A stretch of 54,797 nucleotides of DNA from Burkholderiales bacterium (GTDB lineage: Bacteria; Pseudomonadota; Gammaproteobacteria; Burkholderiales; Burkholderiaceae_C): contig JACPVA010000182.1 in assembly GCA_016191995.1 (NCBI GenBank), positions 1 to 54,797 of the forward strand. The letters are read 5' to 3'. The notes beneath the pieces are model-generated. The model saw nothing but the letters and a program-made list of their open reading frames with translations. It ran no database searches and was not told where the DNA came from. The position numbers and the translations under genes were made by a program. Of the stretch, positions 8,593 to 17,848 are shown in pieces; positions within the stretch are counted from its first letter, which is position 1, and each line of letters begins with the position of its first letter.

Positions 8593-11385
8593 ATGTCCGA
8601 CCTCTCGCTGCTGCCGATGCAGGGCCTGCCCCCGGGCGAAGGCCCGGCGTCCGACGAGGGCAGCAGCGCGCGCGCGCCGGCCGTGGTGTGGCCGGCACCG
8701 GATGCCGACGGCTACCCCGCCCCGGCGGCGGCACCCGGGCCCGAGCGCTGCCGCGTCGAGGGCAACAAGGGCCACCAGATGCAGGGCCGGCTGGCCGGCT
8801 TCGACCCCGAGCGACTGCGGCTGTGGCTGCTGACGCCGGTCGGCGGCGCGCCGATGGCGCTGATGTTCAACCAGTTCCGGCGCCTGACGCTGCTCGATCC
8901 GGTGCTGCCGGTGGCGGACGGGCTGGCCGGCGCGCGCGCTGGCGACGCCGCACGCGCGCGCGCCCGGACCTATGTCTGGACCGACCCCGCCGGCACGCGG
9001 CGCGAGGGGCGCAGCGTCGGCGCGCGCTGCGAGCCCTACGGCGTCTTCCTGTTCGAGCCCGACGGCGACGAAGGCGCGCTGCGGCGCAGCTTCGTCCCGC
9101 AGGCGGCGATCGCGTCGATCGAGTTCGGCGACCCGGGCGACGACGACGGCGCGCCGAGCGAGCCGATGGGCCTGGAGCCGACGACGCCGCGCCGCGACGC
9201 CCCGTGGCTCGACGACGATCGAGCGGCCGCCGTCGAGGCCCGCGGCGCGATGGACATCGACCTCGGCGCGCTCGAGGCGGTGCCATCCGAGGTCGAGGAC
9301 GCGCCCGCCGATGGCGCAGCCGCGGCCGCCGACACCCCCTCGGCGCCGGTCAAAGTCGTCCCGGACCTCGGCGCGCCGCGGCCGGGACGCGACGGCGCGC
9401 GCCGCATCTCCAGCACGTCCTTCGAGCGCACACAGGTGCTGCCGCCGCCGAGCGCGGTCGCCGCGGGCGCGTCAGGCGCGCCGGCCGCGACGCTCTCGAT
9501 CGAGCCGGTGAGTACGCCCGAGGCGCTGGACCGCGCGCTGGCGATGCAGTCGCGCATGCCGCTGGTGCGGATCGGCGAGGCGCTGCTGGCGATGGGCAGC
9601 ATCACCGCCGAGCAGTTGCAGGAGGCGCTGCAGGCGCAGCGCCAGGACCACAGCGTGCCGCTGGGCGAGATGCTGGTGCGCCGCGGCGTGCTGTCGCGCG
9701 AGACGCTGCGCGCCGCGCTGGCGCGCAAGATGGGCTACCCGCTGGTCGCCGTCGACGTCTATCCGATCGACACCAGCGCGCTGGTGCGCGTGCCGCATGC
9801 GGTGGCGACGCGGCTGCGCGTGCTGCCGCTCGGGCTGCGCGGCGGCCGGCTCGTCGTCGCGACGGAGGACCCGACGCGCCGGCCGGCGCTGGAGGAGCTG
9901 GAGTTCGTCGTCCAGGCCAGCGTCGTGCCGGTGCTGGCGCAGCACGCCGATCTGCCGCTGGCGATCTCGCGCGCGTACGGGCGCATCGGCAGCGGCGACG
10001 GCAGCAGTCGCGGCGCCGAGGAGCAGTCGGCCGAGCCCGTCGGCGGCGACCTCGGCGACGATGCCAGCGAGCTGCTGGCCACGCTCGAGCAGCACAGCGC
10101 CGACCGCGATGCGGGGGACGAGCGGCCGATCGAGCAGTCCGACAACTCGCTCGTGCGGCTGATCAACCAGATGATCCTCGAGGCGCAGTCGCAGGGCGTC
10201 TCGGACATCCACGTCGAGTGCCCGCCCGGGCGCGAGAAGGTCCGCATCCGCTTCCGCAAGGACGGCCAGCTGCGGCTGTACCTGGAGCTGCCGCACACCT
10301 ATCGGGCGGCGGTGATTGCGCGGCTGAAGATCATGTGCGACCTCGACATCTCCGAGCGCCGCAAGCCGCAGGACGGCAAGATCGCCTTCGGCAAGTTCCA
10401 TCCCGGCTCGCGGCTCGAGCTGCGGCTGGCGACGATCCCGACGCAGGCCGGGCTGGAGGACGCGGTGCTGCGCCTGCTGGCCAGCGCCAGGCTCGTTCCG
10501 CTGGACAAGCTCGGGCTGAGCCCGGCCAACCTCGCCGGGCTGAAGGCCGCCGTCGACCGCCCCTACGGCATGGTGCTGTGCGTCGGGCCGACCGGATCGG
10601 GCAAGACGACGACGCTGCACGCGGCGCTGGGCTGGATCAACAAGCCCGAGCGCAAGATCTGGACCGCCGAGGACCCGATCGAGATCACCCAGCCCGGGCT
10701 GCGCCAGGTCCAGGTCAACCCGAAGATCGACTGGACCTTCGCCAAGGCCTTGCGCGCCTTCCTGCGCGCCGACCCGGACGTCGTGATGGTCGGCGAGATC
10801 CGCGACGACGAGACGGCGCAGGTCTCGATCGAGGCCTCGCTGACCGGCCACCTGGTGCTGTCGACGCTGCACACCAACAGCGCCGCCGAGACCATCACCC
10901 GGCTGCTCGACATGGGGATGGACCCGTTCAACTTCGCCGACTCGCTGCTGGCGGTGCTGGCGCAGCGCCTGCTGCGGCGGCTGTGCCCGAAGTGCGTGCA
11001 GACGCGCGAGGCGAGCGACGCCGAGGTCGACGAGTGGCTGGACGACTACCTGCACGCCTTCGCCGACCGTGACGCCGCGCCGTCGCGCGATGCGCTGCGC
11101 GACGACTGGGCCCGCCGCCTTGGCAAGGACGGGCGGCTGATGCGCCACCACGCGCCGGGCTGCCCGGCCTGCGACGGCAGCGGGCTGAAGGGCCGGGCGG
11201 CGATCCACGAGCTGCTGCCGATCTCGCGCGAGCTGCGCCGACTGATCCAGACCGGCGGTCGTGCCGAGCAGATCCTGGCCCAGGCGCAGCGCGAGGGCAT
11301 GCGCACGCTGCGCCAGGACGGCATCGAGAAGGTGATCGCCGGCGTCACCTCGATCGAGGAAGTGCGCGCCTGCAGCAACGCGTGA
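8593..11385 (+). CDS. GspE/PilB-type assembly ATPase with a long N-terminal extension
   Basis: This 930-residue secretion/pilus ATPase has an unrecognised N-terminal region of about 300 residues, including a PilZ-like RCRVEGNKGHQMQGRLAGF segment and acidic/Ala-Pro linkers. An MshEN-type domain follows (about 320-460), then the motor with Walker A GPTGSGKTT (about 665), the Asp box, Walker B (VVMVGEIRD), the His box and a C-terminal zinc site (CPKC at about 797, CPAC at about 856). The start at 8593 is chosen because the ORF upstream looks non-coding. No other pilus or type II secretion gene is nearby, so it is an orphan. MshEN domains often bind c-di-GMP, an inferred control here. Confidence 0.88.
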   Translation: MSDLSLLPMQGLPPGEGPASDEGSSARAPAVVWPAPDADGYPAPAAAPGPERCRVEGNKGHQMQGRLAGFDPERLRLWLLTPVGGAPMALMFNQFRRLTLLDPVLPVADGLAGARAGDAARARARTYVWTDPAGTRREGRSVGARCEPYGVFLFEPDGDEGALRRSFVPQAAIASIEFGDPGDDDGAPSEPMGLEPTTPRRDAPWLDDDRAAAVEARGAMDIDLGALEAVPSEVEDAPADGAAAAADTPSAPVKVVPDLGAPRPGRDGARRISSTSFERTQVLPPPSAVAAGASGAPAATLSIEPVSTPEALDRALAMQSRMPLVRIGEALLAMGSITAEQLQEALQAQRQDHSVPLGEMLVRRGVLSRETLRAALARKMGYPLVAVDVYPIDTSALVRVPHAVATRLRVLPLGLRGGRLVVATEDPTRRPALEELEFVVQASVVPVLAQHADLPLAISRAYGRIGSGDGSSRGAEEQSAEPVGGDLGDDASELLATLEQHSADRDAGDERPIEQSDNSLVRLINQMILEAQSQGVSDIHVECPPGREKVRIRFRKDGQLRLYLELPHTYRAAVIARLKIMCDLDISERRKPQDGKIAFGKFHPGSRLELRLATIPTQAGLEDAVLRLLASARLVPLDKLGLSPANLAGLKAAVDRPYGMVLCVGPTGSGKTTTLHAALGWINKPERKIWTAEDPIEITQPGLRQVQVNPKIDWTFAKALRAFLRADPDVVMVGEIRDDETAQVSIEASLTGHLVLSTLHTNSAAETITRLLDMGMDPFNFADSLLAVLAQRLLRRLCPKCVQTREASDAEVDEWLDDYLHAFADRDAAPSRDALRDDWARRLGKDGRLMRHHAPGCPACDGSGLKGRAAIHELLPISRELRRLIQTGGRAEQILAQAQREGMRTLRQDGIEKVIAGVTSIEEVRACSNA

Positions 11386-11544
11386 GCGGGACGCTGTCGG
11401 CGCCGACGCGCGCCGGCAACCGTCAGGCAAACATGCGCTCGGGCGTTGAAGACGTGCCTGCGCTCGAAGACCGTGCACGGCCATGAACCGCCGTCCCCGG
11501 CAGTCAGCAAGGAGGATCCACGACCTCCCTCGCGGCGCCTCGGA

Positions 11545-11964
11545 TCAGACTTCGACGGGGAAGATGCGGAACCGCTTGCGACCACCGACGCGAAGTGCTT
11601 GGAAGTGACGCAAGCCCAGAGTCAGGATCTCAGTCGTCCCATGCCGTTCGGCGAGCACGACGATCGAGGCATCGGCAAGCCCGATCTGCAGATCGCCCCA
11701 GCGGCGCATGATTTCGCCGGCGCGCTCTACATCATCGGCCGCAAAACTCTCCAACCGATATGCGCCCCGCACCACCTCGTCCAGCAGCGCCACTTGCGCG
11801 CGCGCGCCGACATGCCGCATCAAGAGGTAGTCCAGTTCGGCGAGGATGAAGGGCGACAGCAGCAACGGCCCCTTGGCCGCCTCCAGGGCCGCACGGCACG
11901 CCGCGTGCTTGCGCTGGCTTGCGTCCAGCGCAGCCAGCAGGCCGCTCGTGTCGAGCAGGATCAT
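11545..11964 (-). CDS. vapC: VapC-type PIN-domain toxin (second module)
   Basis: This 139-residue PIN RNase starts MILLDTSGLLAALD, with the first catalytic Asp at residue 5, then SPFILAELDYLL, LADASIVVLAE and ILTLGLRHF. Its length and motif spacing are normal for VapC. It starts inside the antitoxin stop codon (4-bp overlap), so the two are translationally coupled. It is a separate family from the AbrB-linked VapC at 1531-1968. Confidence 0.88.
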   Translation of the reverse strand: MILLDTSGLLAALDASQRKHAACRAALEAAKGPLLLSPFILAELDYLLMRHVGARAQVALLDEVVRGAYRLESFAADDVERAGEIMRRWGDLQIGLADASIVVLAERHGTTEILTLGLRHFQALRVGGRKRFRIFPVEV

Positions 11965-12182
11965 GGGCCGCCAAAGCCCTCCAGAGCGTCATCCAGGCGC
12001 TCGGCGAGCATCGGCTTGCCACTCTCGATCAGCGGCAGCCGCGGCCGTGGGGCGGGCGCCTCGGCAACGATCCTGCGCAAGGCCTCGCGGATCAGCTCGG
12101 CTTCGCTGGTGCCTCGCGCGCTGGCCAATCGGCCGAGTGCACGCTTGACCTCCGGTGGCACATAGACAGTGGTCTTCTCCAT
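11961..12182 (-). CDS. Ribbon-helix-helix (CopG-type) antitoxin
   Basis: This 73-residue protein has an RHH DNA-binding domain (TTVYVPPEVKRALGRLA, then GTSEAELIREALRRIV) and a Pro/Arg-rich toxin-binding tail. The start is taken at MEKTTVYV; an ATG 9 bp upstream (12191) would add three residues. The gene overlaps the PIN toxin by 4 bp. It is expected to repress its own operon; the upstream region carries an AT-rich patch with CATATG and a GATACC/GGTATC inverted pair (12192-12197/12221-12226) that could be the operator. Confidence 0.85.
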   Translation of the reverse strand: MEKTTVYVPPEVKRALGRLASARGTSEAELIREALRRIVAEAPAPRPRLPLIESGKPMLAERLDDALEGFGGP

Positions 12183-12326
12183 GCCATACAAGATACCATA
12201 TGCGCGGCTGCCGGGCGCACGGTATCGTCACGCGTGGTCGTGTTCCTTCCCATGCCTCGATCGGCTGGTTCGCGCAGCGGGCAGTCGCCGACGAGTCGGT
12301 CCGTGCCGATCGAAGGCGAACAGGTG

Positions 12327-13610
12327 TCACACCAGCCCGTCGAACGGCCAGACCTCGACCAGCTCGCCAGGCTCGACGCTGCCGCGATCGTGCGGCAGCA
12401 CGAGCAACGCGTTGGCCTCGCTCATGCTGCGCAGCACGCCCGCACCCTGCGAGCCGCTGCTGCGCACTTCCCAAAGACCGTCAGCGGCGCGCGCGACGAT
12501 CGCGCGCTGGTACTCGCTGCGCCCCGGGCGCTTGCGGATCGCCACCGCGCTGCGCGCGAGCAGCCGCGGCGGTGGTTCCATGCCTGCACCGGCCAGCCGC
12601 AGCAAGCCCTCGCGCGCGAAGACGTAGAAAGTCACGAGGGCCGCGACCGGGTTGCCCGGCAGCGCGAACAGCCACGCGGCACGCCCGCCGGCAGCGTGCA
12701 ACGGGCCGAAGGCGAACGGCCGCCCGGGGCGCATCGCGACCTTCCAGAACCCGATCTCGCCGCGCTCGGCGAGCAGCTCGCGCGTGTAGTCCGCATCGCC
12801 CATGCTGACCCCACCGCTGGTGACGACAGCGTCGGCCTGGTCGATCGCGCGGTCCACCGCTGCGCGTAGCGCCGCCGGGTCGTCGCGCACCAGGCCGAGG
12901 TCGACCACCTCGAACCCCAGCCGCTGCAGCGCGCCCATCAGCGCGAAGCGGTTGCTGTCGTAGACCTGCCCGGGTGCCAGCGGCTGCCCCGGCGGCGCGA
13001 TCTCGTCGCCGGTGGAAAACAGCGCCACGCGCAAGCGGCGCAGCACCGTCAGCTCCCCCAAGCCGAGCGAGGCCGCGAGCCCGAGGTCGGCCGGACGCAG
13101 CACGCGCCCGGCCGGCAGCGCGACGCCACCGCGGGCGAGATCCTCGCCGCGCCGGCGCCGGTTCTCGCCCGCGCGCAAGGCGCCGGCGGCGATCGTGACG
13201 CGGTCGCCGTCGACGCGGCACAGCTCGATCGGCACCACGGTGTCGAGCCCCGCGGGCATCACCGCGCCGGTCATGATGCGGACGCACTGCCCGCGCGCGA
13301 CCGTGCCGCCGAACGGCGCGCCGGCGAAGACGGTGACCTGCAGCGCCGTGAGCGCGGCGGGCGCGTCGGCCTGCAGGTCCGCGCCGTGCAGGGCATAGCC
13401 GTCCATCGCCGAGTTGTCGTGCGCCGGCACGTCGATCGGCGAGCGCAGGTCGGCCGCCAGCACGCGCCCCAGCGCCTGCGCCAGCGGCAGGCTGACGATG
13501 TTGTCCGGCGTCGGCGGCAGCGGCTGCAGCGCGCGCGCGATCGCGGCGCGTGCCTCGTCGACCGGCAGTTCGCTGCCGCTGACGAGCGGGGAAGGTCCGA
13601 GTTCGGCCAT
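12327..13610 (-). CDS. moeA: Molybdopterin molybdenumtransferase MoeA
   Basis: This 427-residue enzyme inserts molybdate (or tungstate) into adenylylated molybdopterin. Motifs seen are DNSAMDGYAL (about residue 70), RIMTGAVMP, FSTGDEIAPPGQ, VVTSGGVSMGDAD and FALPGNPVAALV, with the usual C-terminal beta-barrel domain. The start is taken at MAELGPSPLV, before the conserved helix; the frame stays open far upstream but shows no similarity there. It is divergent from the tungstate/molybdate transporter, which fits a shared role in metal-cofactor supply. Confidence 0.95.
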   Translation of the reverse strand: MAELGPSPLVSGSELPVDEARAAIARALQPLPPTPDNIVSLPLAQALGRVLAADLRSPIDVPAHDNSAMDGYALHGADLQADAPAALTALQVTVFAGAPFGGTVARGQCVRIMTGAVMPAGLDTVVPIELCRVDGDRVTIAAGALRAGENRRRRGEDLARGGVALPAGRVLRPADLGLAASLGLGELTVLRRLRVALFSTGDEIAPPGQPLAPGQVYDSNRFALMGALQRLGFEVVDLGLVRDDPAALRAAVDRAIDQADAVVTSGGVSMGDADYTRELLAERGEIGFWKVAMRPGRPFAFGPLHAAGGRAAWLFALPGNPVAALVTFYVFAREGLLRLAGAGMEPPPRLLARSAVAIRKRPGRSEYQRAIVARAADGLWEVRSSGSQGAGVLRSMSEANALLVLPHDRGSVEPGELVEVWPFDGLV

Positions 13611-13763
13611 GGGACGGGCAGGGTCGCGCGGGCTTGACCCGTGATTGTCGCCGCCGCGGCGAGCCCTCGGCGCAGACGGGGTCGGCACCGCGGCCGGGAG
13701 CCCACATAGGAACGCGACGACATATCGCCAGCGCAGGGTGCGGCCGCCAGAATCGCGCCCTTC

Positions 13764-14489
13764 ATGGGCACCGTTGCCGAAAGCCTGCGCCTGGCGCTGG
13801 CGCTGATCGCCACCGCCGACGAGCGGCTGCTCGACATCGTCGGCCTGTCGCTGCGCGTCAGCGCCACCGCCTGCGCGCTCGGCGCTGCGGTCGGGCTGCT
13901 CGGCGGTGCCTGGCTGGCGGTGGCGCAGGTCCCCGGCCACCGGCTGCTGGTGTGGGTCAGCAATACGCTGCTCGCGCTGCCGGCGGTCGTCGTCGGCCTG
14001 CTGGTCTACCTGATGCTGTCGCGCGCCGGGCCGCTGGGCGAGTTCGGGTTGCTGTTCACGCCGACCGCGATGGTGGTCGCGCAGGCGGTGCTGGTCGTGC
14101 CGCTGATCGCGGCGCTGGCGCGCCGGCTCGTCGTCGACGCGCTGGCCGAGGGCGGCGAGCAGCTGCGGTCGCTCGGCGCCTCGCCGATGACCGCCGCGAT
14201 GCTGATGCTGCTGCACGCGCGCTTCGGCGTCGCCACCGTGCTGCTGACGGCGTTCGGGCGCGCGATCTCCGAGGTCGGCGCGGTGATGATCGTCGGCGGC
14301 AATATCGACGGCGTCACGCGCGTGATGACGACCGCGATCGCGCTGGAGACGAGCAAGGGCGACCTGCCGCTGGCGCTCGCGCTCGGGATCGTGCTGCTGG
14401 CCGTGGTCGGGCTGATCTACGGGCTGATCACAATCGTGCAGTCGCTCGCCCGCGGCCGCGCCGGCGTGGCGCGCGAGGCCTTCGCATGA
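13764..14489 (+). CDS. tupB: Tungstate ABC transporter permease TupB
   Basis: This 241-residue integral membrane protein has five or six predicted hydrophobic segments and the permease EAA-like loop EQLRSLGASPMTAAML. The segments RAISEVGAVMIVGGNI and TRVMTTAIALETSKGD are typical of TupB/WtpB permeases. It overlaps tupC by 4 bp (ATGA). The operon order tupB-tupC-tupA puts the binding protein last. It could import molybdate or tungstate; the family name suggests tungstate. Confidence 0.9.
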   Translation: MGTVAESLRLALALIATADERLLDIVGLSLRVSATACALGAAVGLLGGAWLAVAQVPGHRLLVWVSNTLLALPAVVVGLLVYLMLSRAGPLGEFGLLFTPTAMVVAQAVLVVPLIAALARRLVVDALAEGGEQLRSLGASPMTAAMLMLLHARFGVATVLLTAFGRAISEVGAVMIVGGNIDGVTRVMTTAIALETSKGDLPLALALGIVLLAVVGLIYGLITIVQSLARGRAGVAREAFA

Positions 14490-15292
14490 AGCGCGAGGAG
14501 CTGGCGCTACCGGCAGCGGCACACGCCGCGCGGCCGGCCGCCGCACCCGCGGGCGCCGGCGCGCACGGCGGCCCGGGCGTGCCGCTGATCACGCTGCGCG
14601 ATGCCGGCGTGCGCTTCGGCAGCGTGGCCGCGCTGGAGGGGGTGTCGCTGACCCTGCACCGCGGCGAGCAGATCGCGCTGGTGGGTGCCAACGGCGCGGG
14701 CAAGACGACGCTGCTGCGGCTGCTGCACGGCACGCTGGCGTCCAGCGCCGGGCCGGGCAGCCGGATCGAGCACGCGCCGGACGGCCGCGCGCCGGTGGCG
14801 GCGATGATGTTCCAGCGCCCTTTCCTGCTGCAGCTGTCGGCGACGCGCAATGTCCGCATCGCGCTGTGGCTGCACGGCGTGCCGCGTGCGGCGCGCGCCG
14901 CGCGCGCGGCGCGTGCGCTCGATCGCGTCGGCCTGGCAGCGCTGGCCGAGCGGCCGGCGCGCACGCTCTCCGGCGGCGAGCAGCAGCGGCTGGCGCTGGC
15001 GCGCGCCTGGGCGCTGGAGCCCGACATCCTGTTCCTCGACGAGCCGACGGCGAGCCTGGACCCGAGCGCGCGGCGCGAGGTCGAGCAGCTCGTCGCCGCG
15101 CTCGCCGCCGACGGCGTGACGACGGTGATGAGCACGCACAACCTGGGCCAGGCCAAGCGGCTGGCGCGGCGCGTGCTCTACCTCGACCACGGCCGGCTGC
15201 GGCTGGACCTGCCGACCGACCGCTTCTTCGACCCGCAACGGCCCCCGCCCGAGGCCGCTGGATTCCTCAAAGGAGAATTGCCATGGCATTGA
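14486..15292 (+). CDS. tupC: Tungstate ABC transporter ATP-binding protein TupC
   Basis: This 268-residue ABC ATPase has Walker A GANGAGKTT (about residue 70), Q-loop MMFQRPFLLQ, signature LSGGEQQRLALARAW, Walker B ILFLDEPTASLD and switch His STHNLGQ. An Ala/Pro-rich leader of about 30 residues precedes the domain. The start at 14486 overlaps the tupB stop (ATGA). The stop overlaps the tupA start by 10 bp. No C-terminal regulatory (TOBE) domain is present. Confidence 0.9.
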   Translation: MKREELALPAAAHAARPAAAPAGAGAHGGPGVPLITLRDAGVRFGSVAALEGVSLTLHRGEQIALVGANGAGKTTLLRLLHGTLASSAGPGSRIEHAPDGRAPVAAMMFQRPFLLQLSATRNVRIALWLHGVPRAARAARAARALDRVGLAALAERPARTLSGGEQQRLALARAWALEPDILFLDEPTASLDPSARREVEQLVAALAADGVTTVMSTHNLGQAKRLARRVLYLDHGRLRLDLPTDRFFDPQRPPPEAAGFLKGELPWH

Positions 15293-16137
15293 AACAAGCG
15301 CGCCGCCTCGCGCTCGGACGCGCGGCGGGATGGGCGCTCGCGCTCGGCCTGGCGTCGGCCGGATTCGGCGCCGCACACGCGCAGGACCAGGCGCTGGTGA
15401 TGGCGTCGACGACCTCGACCGAGCAGTCGGGCCTGTTCGGCCACCTGCTGCCGCGCTTCAAGCAGGCCACCGGGATCGAGATCCGCGTCGTCGCGGTCGG
15501 CACCGGGCAGGCGCTGGATATCGGCCGCCGCGGCGACGCCGACATCGTCTTCGTGCACGACAAGGCGGCGGAGGAGAAGTTCGTCGCCGACGGGTTCTCG
15601 ACCGCGCGCAAGGACGTCATGTTCAACGACTTCGTGCTCGTCGGCCCGAAGGGCGACCCGGCCGGCGTGGCCGGCAAGGACATCGCCGCGGCGATGAAGA
15701 AGATCGCCGCCGCCGGTGCGCCGTTCGTCTCGCGCGGCGACAAGAGCGGCACCCATGCGGCCGAGCTGCGGATGTGGAAGGACGCCGGCGTCGACCTCGC
15801 TGCCGCCAGGCCCGCCGGCTACCGCGAATGCGGCTGCGGCATGGGGCCGGCGCTGAACATGGCGTCGTCGTCGAATGCCTACCTGCTGACCGACCGCGGC
15901 ACCTGGATCTCGTTCAAGAACCGCGGCGAGCTGGCGGTCCTGGTCGAGGGCGACAGGAAGCTGTTCAACCAGTACGGGGTGATGGTCGTCAACCCGGCCC
16001 GGCACCCGCATGTCAAGGCCGCAGCGGCGCAGCGCTTTGCCGACTGGATCACCTCGGCGGCCGGGCAGCAGGCGATCGCCGACTACAAGATCGGCAGCGA
16101 CCAGCTCTTCTTCCCGAACGCCGGCGCAGCGAACTGA
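15283..16137 (+). CDS. tupA: Tungstate-binding periplasmic protein TupA
   Basis: This 284-residue solute-binding protein has a signal peptide (positive start, hydrophobic core, AHAQD cleavage region at about 33). The mature protein starts with the oxyanion-binding TTST motif (MASTTSTEQSGLF), the hallmark of TupA/WtpA-like proteins. Later conserved parts include SRGDKSGTHAAELRMW and YRECGCGMGPALNMAS. A strong AGGAG sits 5-9 bp upstream of the ATG, within the end of tupC. Family similarity supports tungstate over molybdate. Confidence 0.93.
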   Translation: MALKQARRLALGRAAGWALALGLASAGFGAAHAQDQALVMASTTSTEQSGLFGHLLPRFKQATGIEIRVVAVGTGQALDIGRRGDADIVFVHDKAAEEKFVADGFSTARKDVMFNDFVLVGPKGDPAGVAGKDIAAAMKKIAAAGAPFVSRGDKSGTHAAELRMWKDAGVDLAAARPAGYRECGCGMGPALNMASSSNAYLLTDRGTWISFKNRGELAVLVEGDRKLFNQYGVMVVNPARHPHVKAAAAQRFADWITSAAGQQAIADYKIGSDQLFFPNAGAAN

Positions 16138-16146
16138 TCCCCTTGC

Positions 16147-16179
16147 CCGCGCCCGGGGTCGGTGCCGCCCCGGGCGCGG
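16147..16179. terminator. GC-rich hairpin after tupA
   Basis: A perfect 12-bp stem CCGCGCCCGGGG / CCCCGGGCGCGG closes a 9-base loop 9 bp after the tupA stop. No T-run follows, so this is at best a weak intrinsic terminator or an mRNA 3'-end stabiliser. Its position between two co-directional transcription units supports a 3'-end role. Confidence 0.5.
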
Positions 16180-16224
16180 CCGACTCCGATACAGTGCGGC
16201 TCCAGGGCATTCGAGGAGCCGTGC

Positions 16225-16668
16225 ATGTTCAGAAAACTGCTGGTCCCGGTCGACGGCAGCGAGGTCGCCGAGCGCGCGGTCGCGCAGGCGGTCGAGCTCG
16301 CGCGCCAGTTGGGCGCGTCGATCACCGGCTTCGTCGTCATGCCGATGCCGGCGCTGCCGACGATGGGCACCCACCTGGCGACCTACCGGCAGGAGGCCAA
16401 GGCGCACGAGGCGCGCACCGAGGCGCACGCGCGCGAGGTGCTGGCGAAGTTCGGCGAGGCCGCGCAGGCCGCGGGCATCGGCTTCGACGCCCAGGTCGAG
16501 CGCAGCGACGATGTCGCCGGGTCGATCGCCCAGGCGGCCGAGCGCCTCGGCTGCGACATGATCGTGATGGCCACGCATGGCCGCGGCGCCTTCGGCCAGC
16601 TGCTGTTCGGCTCGCAGACCAAGCGCGTGATGGCGCAGACGCACACGCCGCTGCTCGTGCTGCAGTGA
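16225..16668 (+). CDS. Universal stress protein (UspA family)
   Basis: This 147-residue cytoplasmic protein has the UspA fold: MFRKLLVPVDGSEVAERAV at the start and the ATP-binding GRGAFGQLLFGSQTKRVM segment near the end (G-2x-G-9x-G(S/T) type). The start at 16225 is chosen because the family begins there. It follows tupA after a hairpin and probably has its own promoter. The target is not predictable. Confidence 0.9.
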   Translation: MFRKLLVPVDGSEVAERAVAQAVELARQLGASITGFVVMPMPALPTMGTHLATYRQEAKAHEARTEAHAREVLAKFGEAAQAAGIGFDAQVERSDDVAGSIAQAAERLGCDMIVMATHGRGAFGQLLFGSQTKRVMAQTHTPLLVLQ

Positions 16669-16696
16669 GCGCGGCGGGCCGGCGCCGCCAGCGGGA

Positions 16697-17137
16697 TCAG
16701 CGGCGGCGCAGCGGCTCGACCGCGGCTCGTACCTCGGGCGGCACCGGCACCGGCCGGTTGCTCGCGCGATCGACCCAGACGTGGACGAAGTGGCCCTCGG
16801 CGGCCGCCTCGTCGTCGTCGTTGCGGAACACCGCCAGCTCGTAGCGCAGGCTGCTCGTGCCCAGCTGCGCCAGGCGCAGCCCGACCGTGACGCGGTCGGG
16901 GAAGCTGACCGGCGCGAAGTAGCGGCAATGCGTCTCGACGACCAGGCCGGCGCGGTCGGCGCGCTCGAGGTCGAGCGCCCCGGCGGCGATCAGCTGCTGG
17001 TTGACCGCGGTGTCGAAGAAGCCGTAGTAGACGACGTTGTTGACATGCCGGTAGGCGTCGTTGTCCGACCAGCGGGTCGTGATCGGGGTGAAATGCGCGT
17101 AGTCTGCGCGGCGGGACGGGGCGGGACGGGGCGGCAT
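16697..17137 (-). CDS. Acyl-CoA thioesterase, 4-hydroxybenzoyl-CoA thioesterase/YbgC family
   Basis: This hot-dog-fold protein of about 146 residues carries TRWSDNDAYRHVNNVVYYGFF, including the Asp of the family active-site loop (residues about 20-40), and a CRYFAPVSFPDRVTVGLR beta segment. It would hydrolyse a cytoplasmic acyl-CoA of unknown chain type. The ATG at 17135-17137 is close to the conserved domain; the open frame continues upstream without similarity. It converges with uspA, and only about 28 bp separate the stop codons. Confidence 0.85.
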   Translation of the reverse strand: MPPRPAPSRRADYAHFTPITTRWSDNDAYRHVNNVVYYGFFDTAVNQQLIAAGALDLERADRAGLVVETHCRYFAPVSFPDRVTVGLRLAQLGTSSLRYELAVFRNDDDEAAAEGHFVHVWVDRASNRPVPVPPEVRAAVEPLRRR

Positions 17138-17388
17138 GGGCGTGCGGCTCGGGTGGATCGGGGGGGGGGCTCGAAGGCGGCGCACCGACGGCGCAGACTC
17201 CAGGCCGGGGCCGGCAGCGCCGGGGGCGCCGGGGTCGATGATGCCAAACACGGCCGGCTCGGCCGCCGCCGTCGCCCGAGCCGGCTCCCGGCGGGAACGG
17301 CGGCAGCGCGTGCGATCCGCACGCGCGCCGCGCAAGACCCCGGGCTGGGGGGTGACGACGAGCGCGCCACGGGCTACAGTCGCTGGCG

Positions 17389-17799
17389 ATGGACCGCCCG
17401 ACGCCCCTGCCCTCGATGCGCCGCCCTCGCCCGGCCTGCGCCGCGCTGCTGGCCGCGGCCGCGCTCGGCGCGCAGGCCGCGCCAGTCGACCTGGACAGCG
17501 CGCTCGCCGCCCCCGACCCGTACGAGCTGGCCGCGCGCTGGACGCTGGCCAGCCTGTCGCCTGGGGGGGTCGGTGCCCCGTTGTCGGCGCTGCAGCCGCT
17601 GGCCGCACCGGGCGGGATCGAGCGCCCGACGCTGCCGGCCGCGCTGCGCCATACCGGCCTGCCGCTGGCCAGCGGCGAGGCCCGGGTGCCCGACCCGGCC
17701 GGCTATGCGCTGATGGGTCTGGCGCTGCTGGTGGCCGGGTTGCTGGTGCAGCGGCTGCGCCGCCGCCGGCCTCCGCGCGGCATGCCGACGAGGCTGTAG
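17389..17799 (+). CDS. PEP-CTERM sorting-domain protein (small, exported)
   Basis: This 136-residue protein has a signal peptide (ALLAAAALGAQAAPV, cleavage about residue 36). Its C-terminus ends in VPDPAGYALMGLALLVAGLL followed by an Arg cluster (RLRRRR), which is the layout of a PEP-CTERM signal (VPEPATYAL...) with Asp in place of Glu. Such proteins are processed by exosortase and exported, often with exopolysaccharide. The middle region is Ala/Pro/Leu-rich and unrecognised. No exosortase is in the window. Confidence 0.75.
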   Translation: MDRPTPLPSMRRPRPACAALLAAAALGAQAAPVDLDSALAAPDPYELAARWTLASLSPGGVGAPLSALQPLAAPGGIERPTLPAALRHTGLPLASGEARVPDPAGYALMGLALLVAGLLVQRLRRRRPPRGMPTRL

Positions 17800-17848
17800 C
17801 GCGCCCGCGCGCCGGCGCCGAGGCGGCCGGATCGAGCCCGGCGGCGCG

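Noticed and set aside
17138..17388. Coding sequence between the thioesterase and PEP-CTERM genes
   Set aside because: Frames there are Pro/Arg/Ala-rich shadows. The stretch only shows a G-run near 17160 and a short GCGGGACGGG repeat, with no gene.
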